From Klugiella xanthotipulae (lineage in GTDB: Bacteria > Actinomycetota > Actinomycetes > Actinomycetales > Microbacteriaceae), in NCBI RefSeq assembly GCF_006716695.1, contig NZ_VFPN01000001.1, positions 930,001 to 994,000 on the forward strand: a DNA stretch of 64,000 nt, written 5' to 3'. The position numbers and the translations under genes are program-made. This document shows, piece after piece, positions 9,004 to 17,219 of this stretch; within the stretch, counting starts at the first letter, position 1, and each line of letters starts with the position of its first letter. Under the pieces are notes generated by a model, which saw only the letters and a program-made list of their open reading frames with translations, searched no databases and was not told the DNA's origin.

Positions 9004-10644
9004 CTATCCCTTGACCAGGGCCCCGTAACGGAACTTGAACGAGGCGTCCAGGGTGTCCTGGGTGCCCGTGATGTTGGTTCCGGTCACGGCGATCTGGTCA
9101 CCCTGCAGGTAGGGCAGAGTCGAGAGGTCGGCAGCAACCTTGTCCTGGACGTTCTCGATCAGGGTGGTGCGTTCGGCCCGGTCGGGGGTGACAGCCTGCT
9201 TGAGGATCAGGTCGTTCACCTCGGGGTTATCGTAGTGGTTGACCAGGAAGTTCTCCTTCAGGAAGAACGGCGTGAGGTAGTTGTCGGCATCCGAGTAGTC
9301 GGGGAACCAGCCGAGCTGGTAGACCGGGTAGACATCCGTTGTACGGTCCTTGTTGTACTGAACCCACTCGGTGGTCTGCAGGTCAACCGCGAAGAGGCCG
9401 TCGGCCTCCAACTGATCCTTAATCAGCGCGTACTCGTCACCCGAGGAGGGGCCGTAGTGGTCGTTGCTGTACTGGATGCTGACCTTCACCGGGGTCGTGA
9501 CTCCGGCGGCTTCCAGGCGTGCCTTGGCGGCCGCAGCATCCGGTCCACCCTTCTTGTCTCCGTAGAGGGGCTTGAGCGACTCGGTCGCACCGGTGAGACC
9601 GTCAGCCACGTAGGAGTACAGGGGCGTGTATGTGCCCTTGAAGACCTGGTCGGCAATCTCCTCGCGGTCGATCAGATCGGCCATCGCCTGACGCACAGCG
9701 AGGGACTTAGTCTCATCGGCTTCGGCGGTGGTCGCACCGTAAGGCATGGTGTTGAAGTTGAACACGATGTAGCGGGTCTCGCCACCGGGGCCGTTCACAA
9801 CCGTGACCTTGTCGTTCTTCTTCAGGTCATCGATATCGGTGGCCGAGAGGCTGCGGAACGCCACGTCAATGTTGTTCTCCTGGATGTCGAGCTTGAGGTT
9901 CGACGACTCCGTGTAGTACTTGGCGTTCACGATGTCGTTCTTCGCCAGGCCCAGGATGCCCTTGTAGTCGGGGTTGGCCTTGTACCCGATGAGGTTGTTG
10001 ATCTCGTAGCTCGTAATCGAGTACTGGCCCGCAAAACCCTTGCCCTTCACAATATCGGCGTCCTTGGTGACAGCGTCGGCTGAGAAGGTATCTTCGTCCA
10101 CGATGGGGCCGGCCGGGCTCGACAGCACCTGCGGGAAGGTCTGGTCATTACCCTGCTTCAGGGTGAAGACCACGGTGGTGTCGTCCGGTGCGGCAATCGT
10201 GTCGATGTTGTACAGCAGCGACGCGGGGCCGTTGGGGTCGTTGATCTTCAGCTGACGGTCAAACGTGAATTTAACATCGGAAGAGGTCAGCTCGTTGCCG
10301 TTGGCAAAGGTGAGGCCCTCTTTGAGTTTCACCGTGTACTCGGTGGGCGTGGTGAACTCGGCTGATTCGGCGATATCGGGAGCGACATCCGGGCTACCGT
10401 AGGGCGTGTTCATGAGGAACGGGTAAATCTGGTTCATCACCACAAACGAGCCGTTGTCGTACGCGCCAGCCGGGTCGAGGCTCGTCACCTTGTCGGTGGT
10501 GCCGACCGTGATCGTGCCACCGGCTGCGTTTTTGTTGTCATTTCCGTCGGAGGTGTTGGAACATCCGGTTGCCAGGAGGGCGATTGCTGCGGCGCCCCCC
10601 ACGGCGGCGAGTACTCGCCTCTTGGTTGTGAATGCGGAGGTCAT
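9004..10644 (-). CDS. Peptide ABC transporter substrate-binding lipoprotein (SBP_bac_5)
   Basis: A 546-residue exported lipoprotein. The lipobox is LATGC, so Cys28 is the lipidated residue after a Lys/Arg-rich N-terminus and a hydrophobic stretch. The mature part is a family-5 extracellular solute-binding protein (for example YTVKLKEGLTFANGNELTSSDVKFTFDR, the conserved SBP_bac_5 block). It would capture peptides outside the membrane and hand them to the permeases encoded next. ATG at 10644 has an upstream GGGGAAGG. It is first in the leftward operon, so the operon promoter should lie in 10645-11033. Confidence 0.95.
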   Translation of the reverse strand: MTSAFTTKRRVLAAVGGAAAIALLATGCSNTSDGNDNKNAAGGTITVGTTDKVTSLDPAGAYDNGSFVVMNQIYPFLMNTPYGSPDVAPDIAESAEFTTPTEYTVKLKEGLTFANGNELTSSDVKFTFDRQLKINDPNGPASLLYNIDTIAAPDDTTVVFTLKQGNDQTFPQVLSSPAGPIVDEDTFSADAVTKDADIVKGKGFAGQYSITSYEINNLIGYKANPDYKGILGLAKNDIVNAKYYTESSNLKLDIQENNIDVAFRSLSATDIDDLKKNDKVTVVNGPGGETRYIVFNFNTMPYGATTAEADETKSLAVRQAMADLIDREEIADQVFKGTYTPLYSYVADGLTGATESLKPLYGDKKGGPDAAAAKARLEAAGVTTPVKVSIQYSNDHYGPSSGDEYALIKDQLEADGLFAVDLQTTEWVQYNKDRTTDVYPVYQLGWFPDYSDADNYLTPFFLKENFLVNHYDNPEVNDLILKQAVTPDRAERTTLIENVQDKVAADLSTLPYLQGDQIAVTGTNITGTQDTLDASFKFRYGALVKG

Positions 10645-11033
10645 TAAGGCCTTCCCCTTCTGATCTTCGTTGATTGCAGTGCAGGAACCACCCAGGTGTG
10701 CGATCTCATGGGCGATTTGACGCTTAACCTAGCACAGCGCTTGCTAACACGGGCATAGTCGCCACCCCGTTTTGCGGCGACGCCCCCACCGGTTCCGGGA
10801 CAACTTTGGCACCGGTACTAGCGAAGGTAGTGAGTAGCATACTACTATTCTGTAAAATTACACCTATCACATCGTGACGGGGAAAAGCCCTCCAAATCCT
10901 GTGGATGCGGCTTGCTACCCGTATGAATGTGCTGTAAATACACTGGCTGCGGTTCCTGCAGTCGCACAGTAACACTCCGCGCCAACACAGCCGTTGCGCG
11001 GAAAACCCCCTTGGAAACCAGGAGATTGAATCT
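10645..11033. promoter_or_regulatory. Divergent intergenic region between peptide transporter and M6 protease
   Basis: 389 bp without a supported gene. It is AT-richer than its surroundings around 10800-10900 and contains an imperfect repeat GTAGT...ACTAC near 10830-10848. It must hold promoters for both flanking transcription units, but I could not fix a convincing -35/-10 pair for either. Confidence 0.4.
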
Positions 11034-13391
11034 GTGAAGTTCACAACCCCCCTTTCCCTCCGACGGTACCGGCGCACCGGTATCGCACTGGTCACGGCAG
11101 CCGCCGTTATCAGCATGGGAGCCCTCTCAACCAGCGTGGCGAGCGCTGCGCCCGCCGAACCGGTGGACCCCTCCGTTCTCGAACCGGTAGACCCGCAAAA
11201 CTGGCAAAATATGGACGATATGACCTGGGATGATTACACCCCCATCCCGGGTGCCAACTGGGTCAACGAGACCGAGGGTTCCCAGCGCGCCTTCAAGGGT
11301 GCCATCGTGCTTCTTGACTTCTCTGACCAGGACTTTCTGGTTACGCAGGCCGATAAGTCGCACGTCTTCGGCAACCCCTCGGGCCTCTCAGCCCCGATCC
11401 CCCGCGAGGAGGTTCCGCAGTTCTACGTTGACCTGCTGAACAAGCCCAGCACCCTCAACCACGGCCGCACCATCAACGAATACTGGATGGAACAATCCAA
11501 CGGCCGCATCAGCGTCGATATGGAGGCTTTTGGTCCCTACGAACTGCCCGGTAAAATCCACGAGTACGGCCTGAACGACAGCTTCAACAAGCCGAACGCC
11601 ACCTCGTGCCCCCAGGGCGACACCTGCAACAAGGTCATCCGCCCGGATGCCCTCAGCCTGTGGTCGGCGGATATGGGCGTGGCTAACCCCCTCGCCGAGT
11701 TTGACGAGGTCTTCTACGTCACCGCCGGTCACGACGAGTCCTCCACCTGGGAGGAGTTTGGCCAAATGGTCTTCGCCTCACCCGAGCAGGTCACGGACGA
11801 CTTCGGCCCGCCGCGCGATGCCAACGGTAAAGCGTACGACCAGAACGGCAACGAGATGACCAACTGGGCCAAAACCCGGTATGTGCCCTGGACCTCGTGG
11901 GCAGCGGCGACCAGCCACTGGCCCAACGCAAACTTCCCGACGGCGACCAACGCCGGAAACTCCACCCAGGCCGAATCCTCGGGAATGGGCACGTTTGCGC
12001 ACGAGTTCAGCCACATCCTCGGCATCTCGGACAACTACGGAAACCCGTACGGTACGGACGCCAACGACGGTGGCGCCCTGCGCGACCCGAGCGGCCCGTA
12101 CGATGTGCTCGGGCGCGGCTCGTTCAACGGCCCGGGCGGAACCCACAAGCGCTGGGGAGTCCCCTCGGTGGCCGGTGGATCGCAACCTGCCGGCGTGGCC
12201 CTGCGCAACCGGATCAAACTCGACATCATTGATGAGGCCAACGTGGTCAATGTGACCCGCTCGCAGGTCGCAGCCCAGGGATCCCTCGTGACCAACCTGC
12301 TGTCGCGCGCGGTGACGAAAGAGGACCGCAAGCTGGGCATCAACCTGGTGCTGGACGGCGGTGACAAGTCAACGGGTCTGTGCACGCGCAAGGAGAAGTT
12401 TGACTGTGACGGCGGAAGCTTCGACAACTACACCCTGGAGGTCGTTGACCGGATGGGCACGGACTCCTTCCAGCCCGACGCCGGTGTGTTGCTGGCCAAG
12501 ACGAAGAATGCGGATCGCAACCCCTTCATCTGGACAATCGATGCCAACCCACAGGACATCGACACGCTCGACTACGTGCGCGCCGACGGTACCCCCATCA
12601 AGATCACGCGCGGCGACCAGCGCCAGCTGAACGACGCGCTGTTCCACGCGGGCAATAACTCGGGCTCCGAGTTTGAGTACGTGGACGAGGCCAACCGCCT
12701 GCACTTCTACGTGGTCAACCAGCAGCGCGATGCGCAGGGACTGCTCAGCTACGATGTGGCCGTGCGTTCACTCGACAGCGCCGGACCGCAGACCCGCGGC
12801 GTCGCCCTGGGCGACGGAACCTTCACGGGCACCTCGGACAACGAAATCGTGGAGCTGATGGTTCCCGTCACCAACAGCGGTGGCGCGGTGAAAGACGCCT
12901 CGGCGAACAGCGACATCTACCGGGTCTCGACCTCGATTGACAGCACGGAGTGGAGCACCCACACCGCCAGTTCGATCGTGACGGTCCCCGCCGGTGAAAC
13001 CGTCAACGTTCCCGTCTACGCCTCGCGCGCCGCGGTTGCCGCAGCGAGCGCTCGCGCCCTGGCTGCCGGGGTGAACCCCACGGTTTCCGTGACGGTCACC
13101 TCGGAGAACGACCCGACCGCGACGGCCACCCTGGCCGCCAAGATCCCCACCCCCGCGGTGGGCCCGGGAACGAACCCGGGAACCAACCCCGGCACCAACC
13201 CGGGAACGGACCCGGGAACCGCGGGCGGCAACGCTGGCGGCACCAGCGGTGGCGCAACCGGCGAGCTGACCAACACGGGTGGCGAAAACCTGGCCCCGTT
13301 TGGTCTGGCCGGGCTCGCACTGCTCCTCCTGGGGGCGGTCCTCACGGGCGTGACGGTGCGTAACCGTCGCCGCGAATCGTTCATCGACTAG
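11034..13391 (+). CDS. Secreted M6-family metalloprotease (immune inhibitor A-like), wall-anchored
   Basis: A 785-residue extracellular protease. A Tat/Sec-like signal peptide (about residues 1-38, ending SVASAAP) precedes a catalytic domain with the zinc motif HEFSH at 323-327 inside FAHEFSHILGISDNYGNPY, the M6 pattern. A beta-rich region follows, then a Gly/Pro/Asn/Thr linker (repeated GTNPG, about residues 705-740) and a sorting-type C-terminus: LTNTG, a hydrophobic helix and an Arg-rich tail. That end resembles LAxTG substrates of actinobacterial sortases, with Thr at the second position. GTG at 11034 is preceded by AGGAG at the right distance. Related proteases degrade host or competitor proteins; the substrate is unknown. 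Confidence 0.9.
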   Translation: MKFTTPLSLRRYRRTGIALVTAAAVISMGALSTSVASAAPAEPVDPSVLEPVDPQNWQNMDDMTWDDYTPIPGANWVNETEGSQRAFKGAIVLLDFSDQDFLVTQADKSHVFGNPSGLSAPIPREEVPQFYVDLLNKPSTLNHGRTINEYWMEQSNGRISVDMEAFGPYELPGKIHEYGLNDSFNKPNATSCPQGDTCNKVIRPDALSLWSADMGVANPLAEFDEVFYVTAGHDESSTWEEFGQMVFASPEQVTDDFGPPRDANGKAYDQNGNEMTNWAKTRYVPWTSWAAATSHWPNANFPTATNAGNSTQAESSGMGTFAHEFSHILGISDNYGNPYGTDANDGGALRDPSGPYDVLGRGSFNGPGGTHKRWGVPSVAGGSQPAGVALRNRIKLDIIDEANVVNVTRSQVAAQGSLVTNLLSRAVTKEDRKLGINLVLDGGDKSTGLCTRKEKFDCDGGSFDNYTLEVVDRMGTDSFQPDAGVLLAKTKNADRNPFIWTIDANPQDIDTLDYVRADGTPIKITRGDQRQLNDALFHAGNNSGSEFEYVDEANRLHFYVVNQQRDAQGLLSYDVAVRSLDSAGPQTRGVALGDGTFTGTSDNEIVELMVPVTNSGGAVKDASANSDIYRVSTSIDSTEWSTHTASSIVTVPAGETVNVPVYASRAAVAAASARALAAGVNPTVSVTVTSENDPTATATLAAKIPTPAVGPGTNPGTNPGTNPGTDPGTAGGNAGGTSGGATGELTNTGGENLAPFGLAGLALLLLGAVLTGVTVRNRRRESFID

Positions 13392-13400
13392 CACCATCAC

Positions 13401-13450
13401 GGTGCGGGGATGCGGCCACACACGCCACGTGGCGGCCGCATCCCCGCACC
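13401..13450 (+). terminator. Strong hairpin after the M6 protease gene
   Basis: Perfect 17-bp arms (13401-13417 and 13434-13450, sequence GGTGCGGGGATGCGGCC) with a 16-nt loop, starting 9 bp after the protease stop. There is only a weak T-tract, as often in high-GC actinobacteria. Confidence 0.8.
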
Positions 13451-13513
13451 GCTTGTGTGGCGTGCACCGCACCCGCGCTAACCCTTCCCCCTGCTCTTCG
13501 ACGAAAGATCCGA

Positions 13514-14002
13514 GTGACACACACGACGCGAACGAACCGCGGCCTGCTGCGAGGCGCACTCACGCTGGCCGGGCTGGGCCTCACGCTCACGGGGTGCACC
13601 GGAACCGGCGACCCCGCCCACCCGATCACACTTGTGGTACGGGATGCCGCCCTCCGCGAAATCGGCGCGGATTGCGCCGGGGCCACCCCCTACAACTACG
13701 TCCACGCGGGCACCGAGCTGCGCTTCCTAACCGCAGAGGGCACCCTCGCCGACAGCCACACCCTCTCCCCCGGCGTCGCCGTGGCCGCGGACGACCGCGA
13801 CTACGGCGAGGCCACCCGCGTACCGAGCCTGTGCCGCTTCACGGTGGACGGTAGCGCGCTGACCGCGGGGACCACCTACACCCTGTCCTTTGGCGACCGG
13901 AAGAGCCAAGATTTCACCTACCAACCGGGCGAGACGGCCGAGGCTGACCCCGTCATTGCTCTCCCGCCCCTGGGCGACCCCACCACGGAGGACACCGACT
14001 AA
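13514..14002 (+). CDS. Small lipoprotein of unknown function
   Basis: About 162 residues from GTG at 13514, which puts a twin-Arg/hydrophobic signal and a lipobox LTLTGC (Cys28) directly at the N-terminus; a longer in-frame start would spoil the signal. The mature part is small and beta-rich, with two cysteines (DCAG and LCRF) that could form a disulfide. I do not recognise a family. It is followed immediately by a thioredoxin-fold lipoprotein, so the two are probably co-transcribed and act together in the cell envelope. Confidence 0.7.
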   Translation: MTHTTRTNRGLLRGALTLAGLGLTLTGCTGTGDPAHPITLVVRDAALREIGADCAGATPYNYVHAGTELRFLTAEGTLADSHTLSPGVAVAADDRDYGEATRVPSLCRFTVDGSALTAGTTYTLSFGDRKSQDFTYQPGETAEADPVIALPPLGDPTTEDTD

Positions 14003-14572
14003 ATGCGCGCCACACACACACCCCGGATCCTGGCCCTCGCCACCGCGGGCCTCCTCGCCACCGCGCTCTCGGGCTGCACCGGGGCACCGGACGGTGGGCT
14101 CGACACCCTCCCGACGGCCGCACCCACCAACGCCACCATGACCCCGGCCGAGGATGCCGTGCCCGCCCCCGCGTTCGACGCACTCCTCGTTGACGGCGCG
14201 ACCGTGCCCTCCGCGGATCTATGGAAAAATACCCCGGTCATCCTGTACTTTACGGCCTCGTGGTGCACGCAGTGCGCCGAGCAGCAGGACGAGATCAACA
14301 CCATCGCGAAAGACTATGACGGTGCCGTGACCGTGGTCCTCGTGAGCAGCGACGACTCGCTCACGGATGCGCAGAAACTGGCCACCGACAGCGCGACCCC
14401 CGGCCCGGTCATCTTCGACACCGGCGGAGAGATCACCCGACGCTACGCCGTGACCGAGCCCCCCGCAACCGCCATCGTAGACACCAACGGCGGAATCGTG
14501 AAGATGTGGCTGGGCGGCGGATCGGCGGGGCAGATTCGCGCGGCACTGGACGAGGTTGTCGCGGTGAAGTAG
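14003..14572 (+). CDS. Thioredoxin-fold lipoprotein (TlpA/ResA-like)
   Basis: A 189-residue lipoprotein with lipobox ALSGC (Cys24) and a thioredoxin-like domain from about residue 60. The redox motif WCTQC sits in YFTASWCTQCAEQQDEI. The cis-Pro region is present as EPPATAIVD. It would act as an extracytoplasmic disulfide oxidoreductase. The ATG follows the previous stop at once, so translation is coupled. The partner may be the disulfide-capable lipoprotein just upstream (inference). Confidence 0.88.
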   Translation: MRATHTPRILALATAGLLATALSGCTGAPDGGLDTLPTAAPTNATMTPAEDAVPAPAFDALLVDGATVPSADLWKNTPVILYFTASWCTQCAEQQDEINTIAKDYDGAVTVVLVSSDDSLTDAQKLATDSATPGPVIFDTGGEITRRYAVTEPPATAIVDTNGGIVKMWLGGGSAGQIRAALDEVVAVK

Positions 14573-14600
14573 TGTTGCTCGCGCGCGGCGGTGACCCCTT

Positions 14601-14640
14601 GGCGGGCGGGCAGACAGACGTTCTGCCTGCCCGCCCGCCC
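14601..14640. terminator. Bidirectional GC-rich terminator
   Basis: GGCGGGCGGGCAG (14601-14613) pairs with CTGCCCGCCCGCC (14627-14639) between two convergent genes, the thioredoxin lipoprotein and the methyltransferase. Confidence 0.7.
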
Positions 14641-14657
14641 GCCGCGGAGAGGTTGGG

Positions 14658-15404
14658 TTAGCGCGCGATCAGCGCGAAGACGCCCCAGCCGAAGTGAGCG
14701 CGGGTGCAGGCCGCGTACTGCTGCGGCTCGGTCACCAGCAGGCGGCGGACCTCGTCGTGCAGTTCGTGATCCGGGTGAGCATCCGCCCACCGGCGCATAC
14801 TCAGCCACTGTGCCGCCTGGTAGCGGTCCCACGACTCCTCGGTCGCGCAGATCATCTCCACGACGTCGTAGCCCTGCGCACCGAACGAGGCGAGCAGATC
14901 CGGCAGGGTCAGGTAGTCCTCAGCAGACTGCACCCCGCACCCCGCCAGGATATCCGGGGAGGTGGGAACGGTACGCCAATACGGCTCACCGACCAGCAGC
15001 ATCCCACCGGGGGTCAGGCTCCGGCGCAACAGGTCGAGGGTGCCGGGCACCCCGCCGCCGATCCAGGTCGCGCCGACGCAGGCCGCGATATCCACCGGCT
15101 CCTCGGCGACGAAGCCGGAGGCGTCGGCCTCAACAAACTGAACGGCACCACTCACACCAAGCTCGTCGGCTCGGGCCCGGGCGGAGGCGATGAAGTCGGG
15201 ATTGAGGTCAACCCCCCGGCCGGTGATCTGATGATCGCGTGCCCAGCTCGACAGCATCTCTCCGGACCCGCAGGCCAGGTCGAGGACGCGGGTCCCGGCG
15301 CGCAGATCAAGCGCGGCACCGAAGTCGGCAAGCTGCCGCTCGGTCAGGGGGTTGTGAATGCGGTGAGCGGACTCACGGATTGAAAAAATACGAAGGTCGA
15401 ACAT
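14658..15404 (-). CDS. SAM-dependent methyltransferase (class I)
   Basis: A 248-residue soluble enzyme. The SAM-binding motif I is RVLDLACGSGEML near residue 40, motif II includes GRGVDLNPDFI and a motif III-like LTPGGMLLVGEPYW follows. The substrate is unknown. AAGGAG precedes the ATG at 15404. It is monocistronic: the sigma-factor gene ends about 250 bp upstream and a hairpin lies between. Confidence 0.88.
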   Translation of the reverse strand: MFDLRIFSIRESAHRIHNPLTERQLADFGAALDLRAGTRVLDLACGSGEMLSSWARDHQITGRGVDLNPDFIASARARADELGVSGAVQFVEADASGFVAEEPVDIAACVGATWIGGGVPGTLDLLRRSLTPGGMLLVGEPYWRTVPTSPDILAGCGVQSAEDYLTLPDLLASFGAQGYDVVEMICATEESWDRYQAAQWLSMRRWADAHPDHELHDEVRRLLVTEPQQYAACTRAHFGWGVFALIAR

Positions 15405-15444
15405 GATGGTGCTCCTTGCACTGGTTTCGGTAGTTGTTTGTGTA

Positions 15445-15464
15445 GGAACGGGTAAAACCGTTCC
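15445..15464. promoter_or_regulatory. Palindrome upstream of the methyltransferase gene
   Basis: GGAACGG (15445-15451) and CCGTTCC (15458-15464) separated by 6 nt, 40 bp upstream of the methyltransferase start and downstream of the sigma-factor gene. It could be a terminator for the sigma gene or an operator; nothing decides between these. Confidence 0.4.
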
Positions 15465-15651
15465 CCAGCACCGGGACCGTCATCTGGCATCAAACCTTCT
15501 GTGATCACCCTCTCGCCGATTGCGACCGGGTGGGCTCCTCTGAGCCATAAAAAACACGGTACCATCTGCTCGCACCATCCGGCGCACCATCCGTGCGTCG
15601 AGGAAGGCACCGACCCGCCGCACAGACAGAAACATCCGGGAGAGCTACCCG

Positions 15652-17151
15652 CTAGGCCGCCGTCACGACCACGCGCGGCAGACGAGAATCGTGGGCGTGC
15701 AACGCAGTCGCGGTAAAGGTCAGCGTATAAGAGCCGCTCACCCGCTGCGCCGCGGAGGGGGTGCAGATAATCGCACCGTCGCCCCGGGTGCACCCGGGCG
15801 GCAGATCGTCCACGGCGACCCCCGCGTCGGGGTACACGGCGAGCCGATACGCGCCCGCATCGGCCGGATGCGTCACGGTCAGTTCAACGGGACTCTCGGG
15901 CACCCCCATCAGGAACTCCACGGAGGGCTCCCCCCAAACCGCCGCGACGGAGGGCAGTTCGGAGGCGGCCAGCAGAGACGAGGGCACCAGGCATCCCCAT
16001 CGGTCGCCGTTCGACACGACCAGTGGGTCAGACCCCACCGCACCGGAGGGCGCGGCGGCATCGGCCAGCGGCGAGCCTGCCGTCAACGCTCCGTCGTAAA
16101 AAACCGTTGACGACGACTCCTCTACGGGGGAATCCGCCCCGGCCGGGTCGCCCGGGCTGTCCAGGCCGGAGTCCACCCCGACAAACCCCGCTCCGCTCCG
16201 CTCTGGCGCGAGGGCCTCAACACCACGCCCGGGAGAAGAACTGAAAGCGGCAACGATACCCCACCCCGTCAGAAAAAGAATCACGGCGATACCGCACACG
16301 CGAAACGTGAGAGAGAAGAACCTGCTGCGCCTTGACCGGGTTCCTGCCACCCGAGTATCGGCGAGGCGGGCACTGTGCACGGCCGAATCGGCCCCCCGAA
16401 GAGCGCCCAGCCCCTCCGCGAGGGGGTACGCCAGACCGGCCAGCGACAGGGCCCCCAGGGGCAGGCGCAGGCCGCGCATCCGCCGCACCGTCTCGGCGCA
16501 CTCCTCACACGTATCGAGGTGCTCCTGGACGACCTGGGCTTTACGCTCGGAGGCTCGTCCGCGCACATACGCGGCCAGTTGGGCGCGATCGAGCACCTCG
16601 CACAGGGCCCCCTCGGGCGTGATGTGAACGAGGTAGCTCACGCGCAGCGCCTCACGCGCCCGGTGCGCCACCACGTAGGCCGTGGACTCGCTCAGCCCCA
16701 GCGACGTGGCGACCTCCGAGAACTTGCGGCCCTCCACCTCGCTCAGGTACAGCACCTGCTGGCTGCGCTGTGGCAGCTCAGCAAACGCCGCCCGGATGGC
16801 CTCCGCATCCCACGTGGTCTCGGCCCGGCCGGGAGCCTGCACCGGGACCGCCTTGTCGGAGAGACCCACCAGGTCATCCACCTGGAACTCGTGGCGCCTC
16901 TTCCGCCAGCTGTTGATGATCTCGTGGCGAATCGACACCCGAACGTAGGAGTCAAAGGTGTCCGCGGTGGGGCCCACGCCACGCCGCACCGAAGCTAAAA
17001 GGTTAAGGAAGGTCTCCCCCACAACATCCTCCGCACCGGAGACGTCACCGGAGATGGTGCGTGCGTACGCGTGCAGGTGAGTGATGCTGCGCGAGAACCG
17101 CTCGGCAAATTCGTCCTCCGTGAGCGTGCCGCCCTGGTGCCGTGTTGTCAT
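15652..17151 (-). CDS. Membrane-tethered ECF sigma factor with fused zinc-finger anti-sigma and extracellular domain (module A)
   Basis: 499 residues with four parts. Sigma region 2 is at about 17-85 (AEDVVGETFLNLLA) and region 4 at 120-172 (LPQRSQQVLYLSEVEGRKFSEVATSLGLSESTAYV). Next comes a zinc-finger anti-sigma-like motif H-x3-C-x2-C (His211, Cys215, Cys218) and a single membrane helix at about 283-303. An extracellular domain of about 195 residues follows, with an acidic linker and three cysteines (WGCL, GCTR, IICTP). Actinobacterial ECF groups with in-frame zinc-finger and TM extensions are known (the ECF52 type looks closest to me). Such a protein probably needs proteolysis or a conformational change to free the sigma part. 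GGGAGGG precedes the ATG. It follows the giant adhesin gene by 68 bp. A paralogue with identical architecture lies at 23880-25415. Confidence 0.9.
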   Translation of the reverse strand: MTTRHQGGTLTEDEFAERFSRSITHLHAYARTISGDVSGAEDVVGETFLNLLASVRRGVGPTADTFDSYVRVSIRHEIINSWRKRRHEFQVDDLVGLSDKAVPVQAPGRAETTWDAEAIRAAFAELPQRSQQVLYLSEVEGRKFSEVATSLGLSESTAYVVAHRAREALRVSYLVHITPEGALCEVLDRAQLAAYVRGRASERKAQVVQEHLDTCEECAETVRRMRGLRLPLGALSLAGLAYPLAEGLGALRGADSAVHSARLADTRVAGTRSRRSRFFSLTFRVCGIAVILFLTGWGIVAAFSSSPGRGVEALAPERSGAGFVGVDSGLDSPGDPAGADSPVEESSSTVFYDGALTAGSPLADAAAPSGAVGSDPLVVSNGDRWGCLVPSSLLAASELPSVAAVWGEPSVEFLMGVPESPVELTVTHPADAGAYRLAVYPDAGVAVDDLPPGCTRGDGAIICTPSAAQRVSGSYTLTFTATALHAHDSRLPRVVVTAA

Positions 17152-17176
17152 GAACCCTCCCGTGTTAAGTCAAAAG

Positions 17177-17211
17177 GTGTGCGGGGCAGGCGAGTAGCCC
17201 ACCCCGCACAC
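17177..17211 (-). terminator. Hairpin between adhesin A and its sigma gene
   Basis: GTGTGCGGGG (17177-17186) pairs perfectly with 17202-17211. Read leftward the stem is followed by CTTTTGAC. The same hairpin-plus-CTTTTGA design stands at 25451-25480 in the paralogous module, so it is a conserved terminator or attenuator between adhesin and sigma factor. Confidence 0.7.
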
Positions 17212-17219
17212 GGTGCCCG

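Noticed and set aside
15344-15793. Minus-strand ORF between sigma A and the methyltransferase
   Set aside because: It overlaps the sigma gene end and the methyltransferase start in another frame, without a ribosome site.
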